Shown: in pieces, positions 15,464 to 24,692 of the stretch | Numbering within the stretch: position 1 is the stretch's first letter | How the letters are laid out: every line of letters begins with the position of its first letter | From: an uncultured Pseudomonadota bacterium | Lineage (GTDB): Bacteria > Pseudomonadota > Gammaproteobacteria > Steroidobacterales > Steroidobacteraceae | Length of the DNA stretch: 64,000 nucleotides | Assembly: GCA_902826635.1 (NCBI GenBank) | Contig: CADEFQ010000003.1 | Coordinates: forward strand, 68,257-132,256 | Direction: 5' to 3' | The notes under the pieces: model-generated | The model's database searches: none | What the model saw: the letters and a program-made list of their open reading frames with translations, nothing else | What the model was told of the DNA's origin: nothing | Made by a program: the position numbers and the translations under genes

Positions 15464-18400
15464 TTGCACGCGCCGCCGGCCTACGCCGAACTGCACTGCC
15501 TCTCGAACTTCACTTTCCTGCGCGGCGCCTCGCATCCGCAGGAACTCGTCGAGCGTGCGCACGCTCTTGGCTACGGTGCGCTCGCGATCACCGACGAGTG
15601 TTCGGTGGCGGGGGTCGTGCGCGCGCATCTGGCGGCGAAGCGAAGCGGGCTGCCGCTCATCGTCGGCGCCGAATTCCGTTTGCGCTGCGGTCTCGCGCTC
15701 GTCGCGCTCGCCACCGACCGGCGCGGCTACGGCAGCCTCTGTGGCCTCATCACGCGCGGGCGACGCGCGGCGGAGAAGGGCAGCTACGACCTGGGTTTCG
15801 ACGACGTCGATGCGCTGCTGGATCACTGTCTCGTGCTGTGGCTGCCGCCGGCGGACCTGTCCGACGAGGCGCGCCTCGCGACGATGGCGTCGCGAATTCG
15901 CGGGCGCTTCTCGGGCGACGCGTGGCTCGCCGTCGAGCTGCTGCGCGAGGGTGACGATGCGGCACGGCTCGCCACGCTCGCGCGGCTTGGAGAGCGTGCG
16001 GGGCTGCCGCTCGTCGCCAGCGGCGACGTGCACCTGCACGTGCGCGCGCGGCGCCACCTGCAGGATGCACTGACCGCGATCAGGCTCGGCGTGCCGGTCG
16101 CCGCGGCGGGGTATGCGCTCCATCGCAACGGCGAGCGCTATCTGCGCGAACGCAGCCGGCTTGCGAAGATCTATCCGGCGGCGTTGCTCGCGGCGAGCAG
16201 CGAGATCGCCGCCCGCTGCCGCTTCTCGCTCGACGAGCTGCGCTACCAGTATCCGCACGAGGATGTGCCGCAGGGTGAGACGGCGACTTCGTACCTGCGC
16301 CGGCTCACCGAGGCGGGTCTTCGGCAGCGCTGGCCACAGGGGGAACCGGTGAAGGTGCGCGCGCTCATCGAGCACGAGCTGGCGCTGATCGCCGAGCTGC
16401 ACTACGAGTCGTACTTTCTGACCGTGTACGACATCGTGAAGTTTGCCCGCGGCGAGGGAATCCTGTGCCAGGGGCGCGGGTCGGCGGCCAATTCGGCGGT
16501 GTGCTACTGCCTCGGCGTTACCGCGGTCGATCCCGCGCACGAGAACATGCAGATGCTGATGGAGCGGTTCATTTCGCGCGAGCGCAACGAGCCGCCCGAC
16601 ATCGACATCGATTTCGAGCACGAGCGGCGCGAGGAGGTGATCCAGCACCTCTATCGCAAGTACGGCCGCGCGCGCACGGCGCTCACCGCCACCGTGATCA
16701 CCTATCGCCCACGCAGCGCGCTGCGCGATCTTGGCAAGGCGCTCGGACTCGACCCGGCGCTGGTCGAGCGCCTCGCCTCGGGGCTGCAGTGGTGGGACCG
16801 GCGCGACGAACTCGCGGCGCGCGTGGCGCAGAAGGGTCTCGACCCCGCGAGCCCGGTGCTCGCACGCCTGTTCGAGCTCGCGAGCGAGCTGCTCGATTTC
16901 CCGCGCCACCTGTCGCAGCACGTCGGCGGCTTCGTGATTTCCGAGGGGCCGCTCGAGGAGCTGGTGCCGATCGAGAACGCCGCGATGGCGGATCGCACGG
17001 TGATCCAATGGGACAAGGACGACCTCGATGCCCTGCAGCTGCTCAAGGTCGACGTGCTGGGTCTCGGCATGCTCGCGGCGATCCGGCGCGCGCTCGCATC
17101 GGTCACGGCATTGCGTGGGCAGCCGTTCGCGATGACCGACGTGCCGCAGGATGACAGGGAAGTCTACGACATGATCTGTCGCGCCGACACGATCGGCGTG
17201 TTCCAGATCGAGTCGCGCGCGCAGATGTCGATGTTGCCGCGCCTGAAACCGCGCAACTACTACGATCTCGTGATCCAGGTCGCGATCGTGCGGCCGGGTC
17301 CGATCCAGGGCGGCATGGTGCATCCCTACTTGCGTCGCCGCGAAGGGGTCGAGCCGGTCGTGTATCCGGGGCCCGAGGCGCAGGAGGTGCTGGAACGCAC
17401 CCTCGGCGTGCCGCTCTTCCAGGAGCAGGTGATGCAACTCGCGATCAAGGCCGCGGGCTTCACGCCGGGCGAGGCGGATCAGCTGCGCCGCTCGATGGCG
17501 GCGTGGAAGCGCCACGGCGGGCTCGAGCATCTGCGCGACAAGCTGATCGGCGGCCTGCTCGCGCATCACTACAAGCAGGATTTTGCGGAGCAGATTTTCG
17601 AGCAGGTCAAGGGTTTTGGCAGTTACGGCTTTCCGGAATCGCACGCCGCGAGTTTCGCGTTGCTCGTCTACGTCTCGGCCTGGCTCAAGCACCACGAACC
17701 GGCGGCGTTTACCTGCGCGCTGCTCAACAGCCAGCCGATGGGGTTCTACCCGCCCGCCCAGCTCGTGCGCGATGCGCGCGCCCACGGTGTCGAGGTGCGG
17801 CCGGTGGCGGTGGGAGCGAGCAGCCGGGAATCGACGCTCGAGGACGGGCGCGCGCTGCGCCTCGGGCTGCACCTCGTGTCGGGCCTGGGCGCGGCGGCGG
17901 CGCAGCGTCTCGTCGAGGCGAGGGCGCAGCGGCCTTTCCGCGACGTGCAGGATCTCGCGGCGCGTGCGGCGCTCGATCGCCGCGACCTCGAAGCGCTCGC
18001 TTCGGCCGATGCGCTCGCGGGGCTCGCCGAGCACCGTCATCTCGCGTTCTGGGAGGTCGCCGGCAGCGAGCCGCCGCTGCCCACAGCGCCGCGCGGGGTG
18101 AGCGAGGGCATTCCTCTGCTTGCGGCGCCCACCGAAGGGCAGGACATCGTGGCGGACTATCGTTCGACCGGTCTCACGCTGCGCCGGCATCCGCTTGCGC
18201 TGCTGCGCGAGCGCCTCGCGCGCGAAGGTCTCCTGCCACTGCGCGAATTGACGGAACTCGCGACCGGTCGCTACGTGCGCGTGGCGGGCCTCGTCCTCGC
18301 GCGCCAACGGCCGGGCACCGCGAGTGGCGTCACGTTCGTCACGATCGAGGACGAGACGGGGCATGCGAACCTCGTCGTGTGGGAGCGCGTCGGGGATGCC

Positions 18401-18550
18401 CAGCGCCGCCCGCTGGTCGAGTCTTACTTGCTCGAAGTGCACGGCAAGCTGCAGCGGCAGGGGGAGGTGCTGCATGTCGTCGCGGACCGGCTGATCGACC
18501 GGACTGCGCTGATCGGATCGTTGCGCCCACGAGCGCGGAATTTCCACTGA
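15464..18550 (+). CDS. dnaE2: Error-prone DNA polymerase DnaE2 (ImuC)
   Basis: 1028-aa C-family polymerase of the mutasome, used for translesion synthesis. The PHP domain occupies about residues 5-230 (AELHCLSNFTFLRGASHP). The polymerase active site has QGRGSAANSAVCYCLG and PDIDIDFEHERREEV (about residues 380-390), and VKGFGSYGFPESHAASFA lies in the fingers/thumb. An OB fold sits near the C-terminus (VRVAGLVLARQRPG...). The start is a TTG at 15464, the only one that leaves the family N-terminus intact. It is the last gene of the lexA operon. Confidence 0.95.
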   Translation: MHAPPAYAELHCLSNFTFLRGASHPQELVERAHALGYGALAITDECSVAGVVRAHLAAKRSGLPLIVGAEFRLRCGLALVALATDRRGYGSLCGLITRGRRAAEKGSYDLGFDDVDALLDHCLVLWLPPADLSDEARLATMASRIRGRFSGDAWLAVELLREGDDAARLATLARLGERAGLPLVASGDVHLHVRARRHLQDALTAIRLGVPVAAAGYALHRNGERYLRERSRLAKIYPAALLAASSEIAARCRFSLDELRYQYPHEDVPQGETATSYLRRLTEAGLRQRWPQGEPVKVRALIEHELALIAELHYESYFLTVYDIVKFARGEGILCQGRGSAANSAVCYCLGVTAVDPAHENMQMLMERFISRERNEPPDIDIDFEHERREEVIQHLYRKYGRARTALTATVITYRPRSALRDLGKALGLDPALVERLASGLQWWDRRDELAARVAQKGLDPASPVLARLFELASELLDFPRHLSQHVGGFVISEGPLEELVPIENAAMADRTVIQWDKDDLDALQLLKVDVLGLGMLAAIRRALASVTALRGQPFAMTDVPQDDREVYDMICRADTIGVFQIESRAQMSMLPRLKPRNYYDLVIQVAIVRPGPIQGGMVHPYLRRREGVEPVVYPGPEAQEVLERTLGVPLFQEQVMQLAIKAAGFTPGEADQLRRSMAAWKRHGGLEHLRDKLIGGLLAHHYKQDFAEQIFEQVKGFGSYGFPESHAASFALLVYVSAWLKHHEPAAFTCALLNSQPMGFYPPAQLVRDARAHGVEVRPVAVGASSRESTLEDGRALRLGLHLVSGLGAAAAQRLVEARAQRPFRDVQDLAARAALDRRDLEALASADALAGLAEHRHLAFWEVAGSEPPLPTAPRGVSEGIPLLAAPTEGQDIVADYRSTGLTLRRHPLALLRERLAREGLLPLRELTELATGRYVRVAGLVLARQRPGTASGVTFVTIEDETGHANLVVWERVGDAQRRPLVESYLLEVHGKLQRQGEVLHVVADRLIDRTALIGSLRPRARNFH

Positions 18551-18554
18551 GGCG

Positions 18555-19274
18555 GTGCGCCACTACACTCGCGGTGTGAACGACGCACCACTCACACCGT
18601 TGCTCGAAGTGCGGGGGCTCGCAAAGCGCTACCGCACGGATCGCCCGCCGGTCTTCAGCGGCATCGATCTCACCCTCGCCGCGGGTGACTACATCGCGAT
18701 CATGGGCGAGTCCGGGGTCGGCAAGTCGACGCTCCTCAACCTGATCGCGGGCCTCGATCGGCCCGATGCCGGCACGATCCGGTTGGGCGGCGCCGAAATC
18801 ACCGCGCTCGACGACGACGACGCGACGCTGCTCCGGCGAGCGCGGATGGGTTTCGTGTTCCAGGCCTTTCACGTGCTGCCGTATCTCACGGTCACGCAGA
18901 ACGTGGCAGTGCCGCTCGGTCTCCTCGGTGTCGGGCGACGCGAGAGCGATGCGCGTGTCGGGGAGGTGTTGCGCAGCGTCGGACTCGCCGACGCGGGCCC
19001 GCGCTCTCCGCGCGAACTCTCGGGCGGAGAACTGCAGCGTGTCGCGATCGCCCGGGCGCTCGTGCACCGCCCGCAGCTCGTGCTCGCCGATGAGCCGACC
19101 GGCAATCTCGACCCGCGCACGGCGCTGCAGGTCCTCGAGGTTCTTCGCGGGGAGATCCGGGCAAGCGGTGGCGCCGGCATCCTGATCACGCATTCGCCTA
19201 CCGCGGCGCGTACGGCCGATCGCAGCTTGCGGCTCACTGCGCAGGGCCTCGAGCGGTACGAGCCGACGCCATGA
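18555..19274 (+). CDS. ABC transporter ATP-binding protein, LolD/MacB type
   Basis: 239-aa ATPase with Walker A GESGVGKST (about residue 50), signature LSGGE, Walker B LVLADEPTG and a switch His in ITHS. It belongs to the group that partners FtsX-fold permeases and drives mechanotransmission or lipoprotein/peptide export. GTG 18555 follows the dnaE2 stop at once; GTG 18576 would give a more usual N-terminus. It overlaps the permease gene by 4 bp. The trio with 19271 and 21847 resembles attE-attF/G-attH of Rhizobiales. Confidence 0.9.
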   Translation: MRHYTRGVNDAPLTPLLEVRGLAKRYRTDRPPVFSGIDLTLAAGDYIAIMGESGVGKSTLLNLIAGLDRPDAGTIRLGGAEITALDDDDATLLRRARMGFVFQAFHVLPYLTVTQNVAVPLGLLGVGRRESDARVGEVLRSVGLADAGPRSPRELSGGELQRVAIARALVHRPQLVLADEPTGNLDPRTALQVLEVLRGEIRASGGAGILITHSPTAARTADRSLRLTAQGLERYEPTP

Positions 19275-21850
19275 CATCCGGGCGACTCTGGTGGAACCTG
19301 TGGTGCGCGCAATGGCGCGACGGTCCGGCGCGCATGCTGGTGCCCATGCTCGCGATTGCGCTCGGCGTGGCGCTCGCGTCGGCCGTCTATCTCGTCAATC
19401 GGGGTGCGCTCGAGGAGTTCGAGCAGGCCGCGCGGCGCCTCGCCGGCGGGTCGGATCTCGTGATCCGCGGCGCGCCATCGGGTTTTGCGGAGGCACTGTA
19501 TCCCGCCATCGCTCGTACGCCGGGCGTGGCGATCGCAAGCCCGGTGCTGGAAGTCGTGGTGCCGGGTTTTCGGTTGTTCGGTTATTCCGGCGCGGAGCGC
19601 CCAATAACCGAACAACCGAAAACCCGGCACCAGGTTTTGCTTCCCGTCGTGGCCCTCGATCCGTTTCGGGCCACGCGCGTGCAGCCGCAGCTCATGGGGG
19701 AAATTGCGGGCGCGCTGCGCGGGGCTTTCGCGCCCGACGGCATTTTCCTGAGCGCACGCGCCGCGGCCGAGCTGGGCGTTGGCACCGGCGATCGTTTTGA
19801 AGTGCTCGTCGGCAGCACGACCCGCCGATTCGCGGTGCTGGGGCTCCTGAGCGAGTCAGCCTATCCGCGTTCGCTCGGGCTCATGGACATCGCCGCCGCG
19901 CAATGGATGTTCGGTCGCCTCGGCATGCTGAACCGGATCGATGTACGACTCGCGCCGGGCGCAAGCACCGCGCAGGTGCGGGCGGCGATCGAACGACAGC
20001 TTCCGCCGGGCGTCACCGTCGCGGCGCCCGCCATCGACAGCGCGCGGGTCGCTTCAGCCACGCGCGCCTATCGGGTGAACCTCAACATGCTTGCGCTGGT
20101 CGCGGTGCTCACCGGGGCCTTTCTCGTACTCGCAACGCAGGCGCTCGCGATCCTGCGGCGACGCACGGCGCTCGCGCTGCTGCGGGCGCTCGGCGTGACC
20201 CGCGGCTGCCTGCGACGCGCGCTCGTGGTCGAAGGCGCGACGCTCGGAGTCATCGGCGCGTTCATCGGTGTCGCCTTCGGCCAGCAGTTCGCCGCCTGGA
20301 TGATGCGTGCATTCGCGGGGGACCTCGGTGCGGGGCAATTTGCGGGAGTGGGCGGCGCGCTCGCGGCGCGGCCGGTCGAATGGCTCGCGTTCATCATCCT
20401 GGGCGGGCTCGTCGCGGGCATCGCCGCGTGGCTGCCAGCGCGCGAGGCCGCTGCACGCCCGCCGGCGCTGGCGCTCAAGTCGGGTGATTCCGAGCTGGCG
20501 CTCGCGAAGGCGCGGCCTTGGCGCACAGGTATCGCGGTAGTGGCAATCGGCGCTGCACTCGCGGGCCTGCCCGCGCTGCGCGACCTGCCGGTCTTTGGTT
20601 ACGCCTCGATCGCGACGTTGTTGCTGGGTGGGGTGTTGCTCGTGCCCGCCATAGCGGAGCGCGTACTGTCGCAACTGCCGGCGACTCGCAACGCGCCCTT
20701 CGCACTCGCCGTCGCGCAGCTGCGCGGGAGCACGACGCAGGCGTCGATCGGGCTCGCGGCGATCATCGTGAGTTTCAGCCTGATGGTCGCGATGGCGATC
20801 ATGGTGCATTCGTTCCGCGAGTCGTTCGTCGATTGGCTCGGGACCGTCCTGCCGGCCGATATGCGGCTGCGCATCGGGCAGGGCAGCGACACCGGAGGGC
20901 TCGATGAACATGCACAAGCCAGGCTTCGCCGAATCGACGGCGTGGCCAGGGCTGAATTCAGCCGCACACTGCCGCTACCGCTGCGGCGGGGCGCGGTGGC
21001 GGTGCAGTTGATCGCGACTCCGATCGACGAATCGAACGCAGCCTCGCGGCTCGCGATCGTGGGCAGTGCCGCCGCGGTACGACTGGCGCCGGACCTGGCG
21101 CCTCTGACGCCCGCGTGGATTTCGGAAGCGATGCTGGACCTCGAGGGTTGGCAGGCGGGGCAACGGATCTCGTTGCCGCTGGCGGGTCGCGCAGTCGATT
21201 TTCGAATCGCGGGCATCTACCGCGACTACGGGCGATCGAGCGGCAGTATCGTCATCCCGCGAGTCGCCTATGTCGGGCTGACGGGCGACACGCTGGCGAA
21301 CGAAGCCGTGTTCTGGCTCACGCGTGACGCCGTGCCGGCGATGGTGGAAGCGGCGATGCGTGCGCAAGTGGATGCCGGCGCGGCGCTGCAGATTCGCACC
21401 ACGACCGACATACGCCAGCTTTCGCTCGCGAACTTCGATCGGGCGTTCGCGATCACCTATGTCCTCGAAGCGATCGCGGTGTTGATCGGTCTGCTGGGCG
21501 TGAGCGTCACGGCAGCTTCGACGGTACTCGCGCGCCGAAGTGAGTTCGGCATGCTGCGCCATATCGGCCTCTTGCGCCGGCAGGTCGTCGCGATGCTCGC
21601 GGGCGAGGGGCTTCTCACGAGCGCGATCGGCGTCGGCTGTGCGCTCGTGCTCGGGGGTGCGCTGGGCCTGGTGCTGATCTTCGTCGTGAATCGCCAGTCG
21701 TTCCTGTGGAGCATCGATCTCGCCGTTCCGTGGTGGCAGCTCGGCGTGCTCGCCGCGGCATTGGTGGTGGCCGCTGCGGCCACCGCAACGGTCAGCGCAC
21801 GCCTGGCGCTGAGCGGTGATGCGGTGCGCGCCGTGCGGGAGGACTGGTGA
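19271..21850 (+). CDS. FtsX-family ABC transporter permease
   Basis: 859-aa inner-membrane permease with two FtsX modules. A first TM (MLVPMLAIALGVALASAVYL) and MacB-like periplasmic domain are followed by three TMs (about 275-400). A second periplasmic domain and a last TM group lie at about 730-850. In Att-type systems two permeases of about 400 aa are separate; here they appear joined. Residues about 97-121 (VPGFRLFGYSGAERP...) are encoded by a 74-bp palindrome inserted in frame, which probably adds a surface loop. ATG 19271 and the following GTG 21847 both overlap by 4 bp. Confidence 0.88.
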   Translation: MTSGRLWWNLWCAQWRDGPARMLVPMLAIALGVALASAVYLVNRGALEEFEQAARRLAGGSDLVIRGAPSGFAEALYPAIARTPGVAIASPVLEVVVPGFRLFGYSGAERPITEQPKTRHQVLLPVVALDPFRATRVQPQLMGEIAGALRGAFAPDGIFLSARAAAELGVGTGDRFEVLVGSTTRRFAVLGLLSESAYPRSLGLMDIAAAQWMFGRLGMLNRIDVRLAPGASTAQVRAAIERQLPPGVTVAAPAIDSARVASATRAYRVNLNMLALVAVLTGAFLVLATQALAILRRRTALALLRALGVTRGCLRRALVVEGATLGVIGAFIGVAFGQQFAAWMMRAFAGDLGAGQFAGVGGALAARPVEWLAFIILGGLVAGIAAWLPAREAAARPPALALKSGDSELALAKARPWRTGIAVVAIGAALAGLPALRDLPVFGYASIATLLLGGVLLVPAIAERVLSQLPATRNAPFALAVAQLRGSTTQASIGLAAIIVSFSLMVAMAIMVHSFRESFVDWLGTVLPADMRLRIGQGSDTGGLDEHAQARLRRIDGVARAEFSRTLPLPLRRGAVAVQLIATPIDESNAASRLAIVGSAAAVRLAPDLAPLTPAWISEAMLDLEGWQAGQRISLPLAGRAVDFRIAGIYRDYGRSSGSIVIPRVAYVGLTGDTLANEAVFWLTRDAVPAMVEAAMRAQVDAGAALQIRTTTDIRQLSLANFDRAFAITYVLEAIAVLIGLLGVSVTAASTVLARRSEFGMLRHIGLLRRQVVAMLAGEGLLTSAIGVGCALVLGGALGLVLIFVVNRQSFLWSIDLAVPWWQLGVLAAALVVAAAATATVSARLALSGDAVRAVREDW
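19558..19631. repeat. Perfect 29-bp palindrome, in frame within the ABC permease gene
   Basis: Left arm 19558-19586 and right arm 19603-19631 are exactly complementary over 29 bp. The 16-bp centre contains a smaller hairpin GGCGC-GGA-GCGCC. The arms are made of similar short units (TTTTCGG, TTGTTCGG, TTATTCCGG). It is not the GCGAACA family, but its architecture and in-frame placement are alike. A transcript would form one of the strongest hairpins in the window. Confidence 0.92.
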
Positions 21851-22953
21851 GCGTTGGCGCCGCGCCGGCGGTGCTGGCCTTTGCGGCCGTGGCAGCGGTG
21901 TTCGGGGCCGCGTCGCCCGCTTCGGAGCCGGCGTCCGCTTCCGCTCCCTCTCCCACACAGGTCACCCCCGGCTTCACCCTCACGTTCCCGCGCGACTTCG
22001 GCAGTCATCCTGCGTTTCGGACTGAATGGTGGTACGCGACCGGCTGGTTGCGCACGGATCGCGGCGAAGCGCTAGGTTTTCAGATCACCTTCTTCCGCTC
22101 GCGGCAGGACGCGGCGATGGAGAATCCCAGCGCCTTTGCGCCGCGCCAGATCCTGATCGCGCACGCGGCGATCAGCGACCGCGCCTTCGGTCGACTTCGC
22201 ACGGACGAGCGTATCGCGCGCGCCGGTTTCGGCCTCGCCGAAGCGCGTGAGGGCGACACGGACGTGTGGGTCGACGACTGGCAGCTCGTGCGCGGCGACC
22301 GTGGTTACTCGGTGAAGGTATTTGCAGACAGCTTTGCGCTCGAGTTGTCGCTGCAGCCGACGCAGGCGCCGCTGCTCAACGGCGACGCCGGCTACAGCCG
22401 CAAGGGCCCGTCGCCCACCGCGGCGAGCTACTACTACAGCGTGCCGCATCTCGACGTGCGCGGCGAGATCGCCCGCGACGGCAAGCGCGAGCGGGTGACC
22501 GGCGAAGCCTGGCTCGATCACGAATGGTCGAGCGAAGCGCTCGAGCCCGAGGCCGCGGGTTGGGACTGGGTCGGCCTCAATCTCGTGGACGGCAGCTCGC
22601 TGATGGCGTTCCGGATGCGCGACCACGCGGGCGGTGTGCGCTGGGCCGCCGGCACTCTGCGTGCACGCGACGGCAAAACCCGATCCTTCGCACCCGGCGA
22701 GATCGAGTTCACTCCGGGGCGCCGATGGCGCTCGTCGCGCACGTCGAACGAGTATCCGGTGGAGTGGACCGTACGTGCCGGCGATCTCGTGTTCGCGCTC
22801 GAACCCCTGATGGACGATCAGGAGAGCGACACGCGTCGCTCGACCGGCGCCATCTATTGGGAAGGGGCGGTGAGCGCGCGGGCGCAGGGGCGCGTCGTTG
22901 GGCGCGGGTATCTCGAGCTGACTGGTTACGGCGAGCCGCTGCGGCTGCGATAG
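21847..22953 (+). CDS. AttH/CrtC-like lipocalin-domain protein, exported
   Basis: 368-aa protein of the carotenoid 1,2-hydratase/AttH group. A hydrophobic N-terminus (VLAFAAVAAVFGAASPASE) suggests secretion. TFPRDFGSHPAFRTEWWYATGWL is the family signature; GEAWLDHEWSSEAL and GWDWVGLNLVDGSSLMAFRM follow. These proteins are commonly the last gene after an FtsX-type ABC transporter. Carotenoid hydration is unlikely here, because no carotenoid genes are near. GTG 21847 overlaps the permease stop. Confidence 0.87.
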   Translation: MSVGAAPAVLAFAAVAAVFGAASPASEPASASAPSPTQVTPGFTLTFPRDFGSHPAFRTEWWYATGWLRTDRGEALGFQITFFRSRQDAAMENPSAFAPRQILIAHAAISDRAFGRLRTDERIARAGFGLAEAREGDTDVWVDDWQLVRGDRGYSVKVFADSFALELSLQPTQAPLLNGDAGYSRKGPSPTAASYYYSVPHLDVRGEIARDGKRERVTGEAWLDHEWSSEALEPEAAGWDWVGLNLVDGSSLMAFRMRDHAGGVRWAAGTLRARDGKTRSFAPGEIEFTPGRRWRSSRTSNEYPVEWTVRAGDLVFALEPLMDDQESDTRRSTGAIYWEGAVSARAQGRVVGRGYLELTGYGEPLRLR

Positions 22954-23030
22954 GAGGTTCGCGTGTCCCAATCAGAGCGTGCGAAATCGAAATCCTGATG
23001 GCTTGACAGCGTTGCCGATCCGTTGCATCG

Positions 23031-23747
23031 TTGTCCCGTCTTGCATACAGCCGAGGGTGTTACTGCGCAACGGCGGTCGTGAACGTGCATGGCCGTGTCG
23101 GATGGAGTGTGTTTGCGCCGAGTGTGCGTGGGTCTGAACGCCGCGCACGATCGGCCATCGCTGGTGCAGGTTCATTCGCGATACATGTCGGCCTGATTGC
23201 TCTCTTGCTGGCGCCGCTGTCACCTGCGCCGAGCCTCTTTGAGGCGCCGGTGCCTGCCTCCCTTCCTCTCATTGCCACAGTCCGATTGACCGCACCGGAC
23301 ACGCCTCCCGAAGAAGGCGTTCCCCCCGTTCTTGTTGAGAGCTTTCTTGCGACGCCGCGCGCAATCGCACTGCCCACACTCCCGCCTTTGGATACGGGCG
23401 ACGACGCCCACGACGCCTTCGAACTCGCGCGCGAGGCGGAGTCGCCCGCCGAGGCCGCCGAGCTCAAGCGCCTGGAGGGTGTGTATCTCGGGCAGATCCG
23501 CGGGCGCTTGGCGCGGGTTCTCGAGATGACGGTGGCGCATCACCGCGCCGACGCGGGGCGTTGTGAGGCCCGGGTCATTCAGAACGAGCGCGGCGAGGTG
23601 ATGGATATCGATCTTGCCGATTGCAGTTTCGATGCCTCGGGCAAGAACTTGCTCACGAGCGCGATTCGCCGCGCCTCGCCGCTGCCGTCGCCGCCCGCAG
23701 GGCTCGCGATGAGCAGTTCGTTAACGCTGGATCTTTCGCAGTTCTGA
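23031..23747 (+). CDS. TonB-like C-terminal domain protein
   Basis: Up to 238 aa, with one TM near residues 45-62 (GSFAIHVGLIALLLAPLSP), a Pro/Ala-rich linker and a C-terminal domain. That domain (YLGQIRGRLARVLEM... RCEARVIQNERGEVMDIDLADCSFDASG) resembles TonB/TolA C-terminal domains. The start is uncertain: TTG 23031 or an internal GTG about 50-80 bp later; the segment before the TM has no clear domain. No exbB/exbD is nearby, so an energy-transducer role is doubtful. It is followed 39 bp later by the SpvB-type gene. Confidence 0.65.
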   Translation: MSRLAYSRGCYCATAVVNVHGRVGWSVFAPSVRGSERRARSAIAGAGSFAIHVGLIALLLAPLSPAPSLFEAPVPASLPLIATVRLTAPDTPPEEGVPPVLVESFLATPRAIALPTLPPLDTGDDAHDAFELAREAESPAEAAELKRLEGVYLGQIRGRLARVLEMTVAHHRADAGRCEARVIQNERGEVMDIDLADCSFDASGKNLLTSAIRRASPLPSPPAGLAMSSSLTLDLSQF

Positions 23748-23786
23748 CCAAAACACAAGACGCATCAACGGTTGGGGGTCGACACC

Positions 23787-24572
23787 GTGAACTCTCGCAT
23801 TCGGATTCGGATTCCGGGTCTGTGGCTGGCGATCGTGATCGCCCTGTCCCCGGCTACCCACGCCGCCGTGGGCCGCACGGCGGGCGCTGCGCAAGTCTCC
23901 CCGAGCGGCGAAGCCCGCTACTCGATTCCGATCTTCACGCCTCCCGGCACGCACGGCATGACCCCGCCTCTGGCGCTGGTCTATGGCAGCCGCGGCGGCG
24001 GTCCGCTGCTCGGGGCGGGCTGGAGCGTGGCGGGCTTGAGCGCCATCTCTCGCTGCGACAAGACTTGGGCACAGGACGGCGTGCCGCTCAATGTGCTGAA
24101 CAACAGCAGCGATCGCTTCTGCCGCGACGGCAACCAACTGAAGTTGGCATCGGGAACTTACGGACAGTCGGGCGCCGAGTACCGCACTGAGCTCGAGAGT
24201 TTCGCGCGGATTATTTCGTCAGGCGCGGCCGGCAATGGCCCCGCGTCCTTCACCGTCGAGCAGAAGGACGGCCTGATCTACGACTACGGCGCACGCGCGG
24301 ACTCGCAGATCGAAGCGCAGGGGCAGGCAACGATCCGCACCTGGGCGCTCACCACGATCCGCGATCGGGCGGGCAATCGCATCGAGTTCTACTACAACGA
24401 GGATGCGACCAATGGGAGCTATCAGATCGCGAGCGTGCAGTACACGTCCAACCCCGGCGCTTCGCTGAGCCCGGCCTACATGGTCGAGTTTATCTACGAG
24501 ACGCAGCCGGTCGCTGAAGTCGAGTCAGGCTACGCCGGTGGCTCACTGATCAAGGACATCAAGCGCATTTAG
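23787..24572 (+). pseudogene. SpvB/TcdB-type toxin, N-terminal stub
   Basis: 261 residues: signal peptide (IPGLWLAIVIALSPATHA), then the SpvB N-terminal domain (GAAQVSPSGEARYSIPIFTPPG, PPLALVYGSRGGGPLLGAGWSVAGLSAISRC). Full-length relatives exceed 1500-2000 residues and carry YD/Rhs repeats. This one stops at SLIKDIKRI followed by TAG, at the left edge of the RIT element. GTG 23787 has GGGGGT 8 bases upstream. The matching C-terminal tail is at 27656-28540; the middle is missing. Confidence 0.82.
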
Positions 24573-24643
24573 TTCAGTTCAGGGCCTAACTCGGCTTCCG
24601 AAGCAGTCATATCGGGAGTCATATTGTTGAGTTCTATAACGTC

Positions 24644-24675
24644 AAGGCGGGAGCGCGAGAGCGCCCCGCCTTTTT
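24644..24675 (+). terminator. Intrinsic terminator upstream of ritA
   Basis: The stem AAGGCGGG(A)GCGC / GCGCCCCGCCTT with a GAGA loop is followed by TTTTT. It lies between the truncated SpvB gene and ritA, just 20 bp before the ritA ribosome binding site. It could stop read-through from the host gene into the element, or act as an attenuator of the recombinase operon. Confidence 0.75.
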
Positions 24676-24692
24676 CGTTGGGAGGGGCCACG

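Noticed and set aside
15374..18547. 1057-codon open frame on the minus strand opposite dnaE2
   Set aside because: It is a shadow of dnaE2: the residues are the Arg/Ala/His-rich mix expected from reading GC-rich codons backwards, there is no domain, and dnaE2 is complete on the plus strand.
23004..23040. TTGACA at 23004 as promoter of the TonB-like gene
   Set aside because: No acceptable -10 is found 16-18 bp downstream, so the promoter was not annotated.
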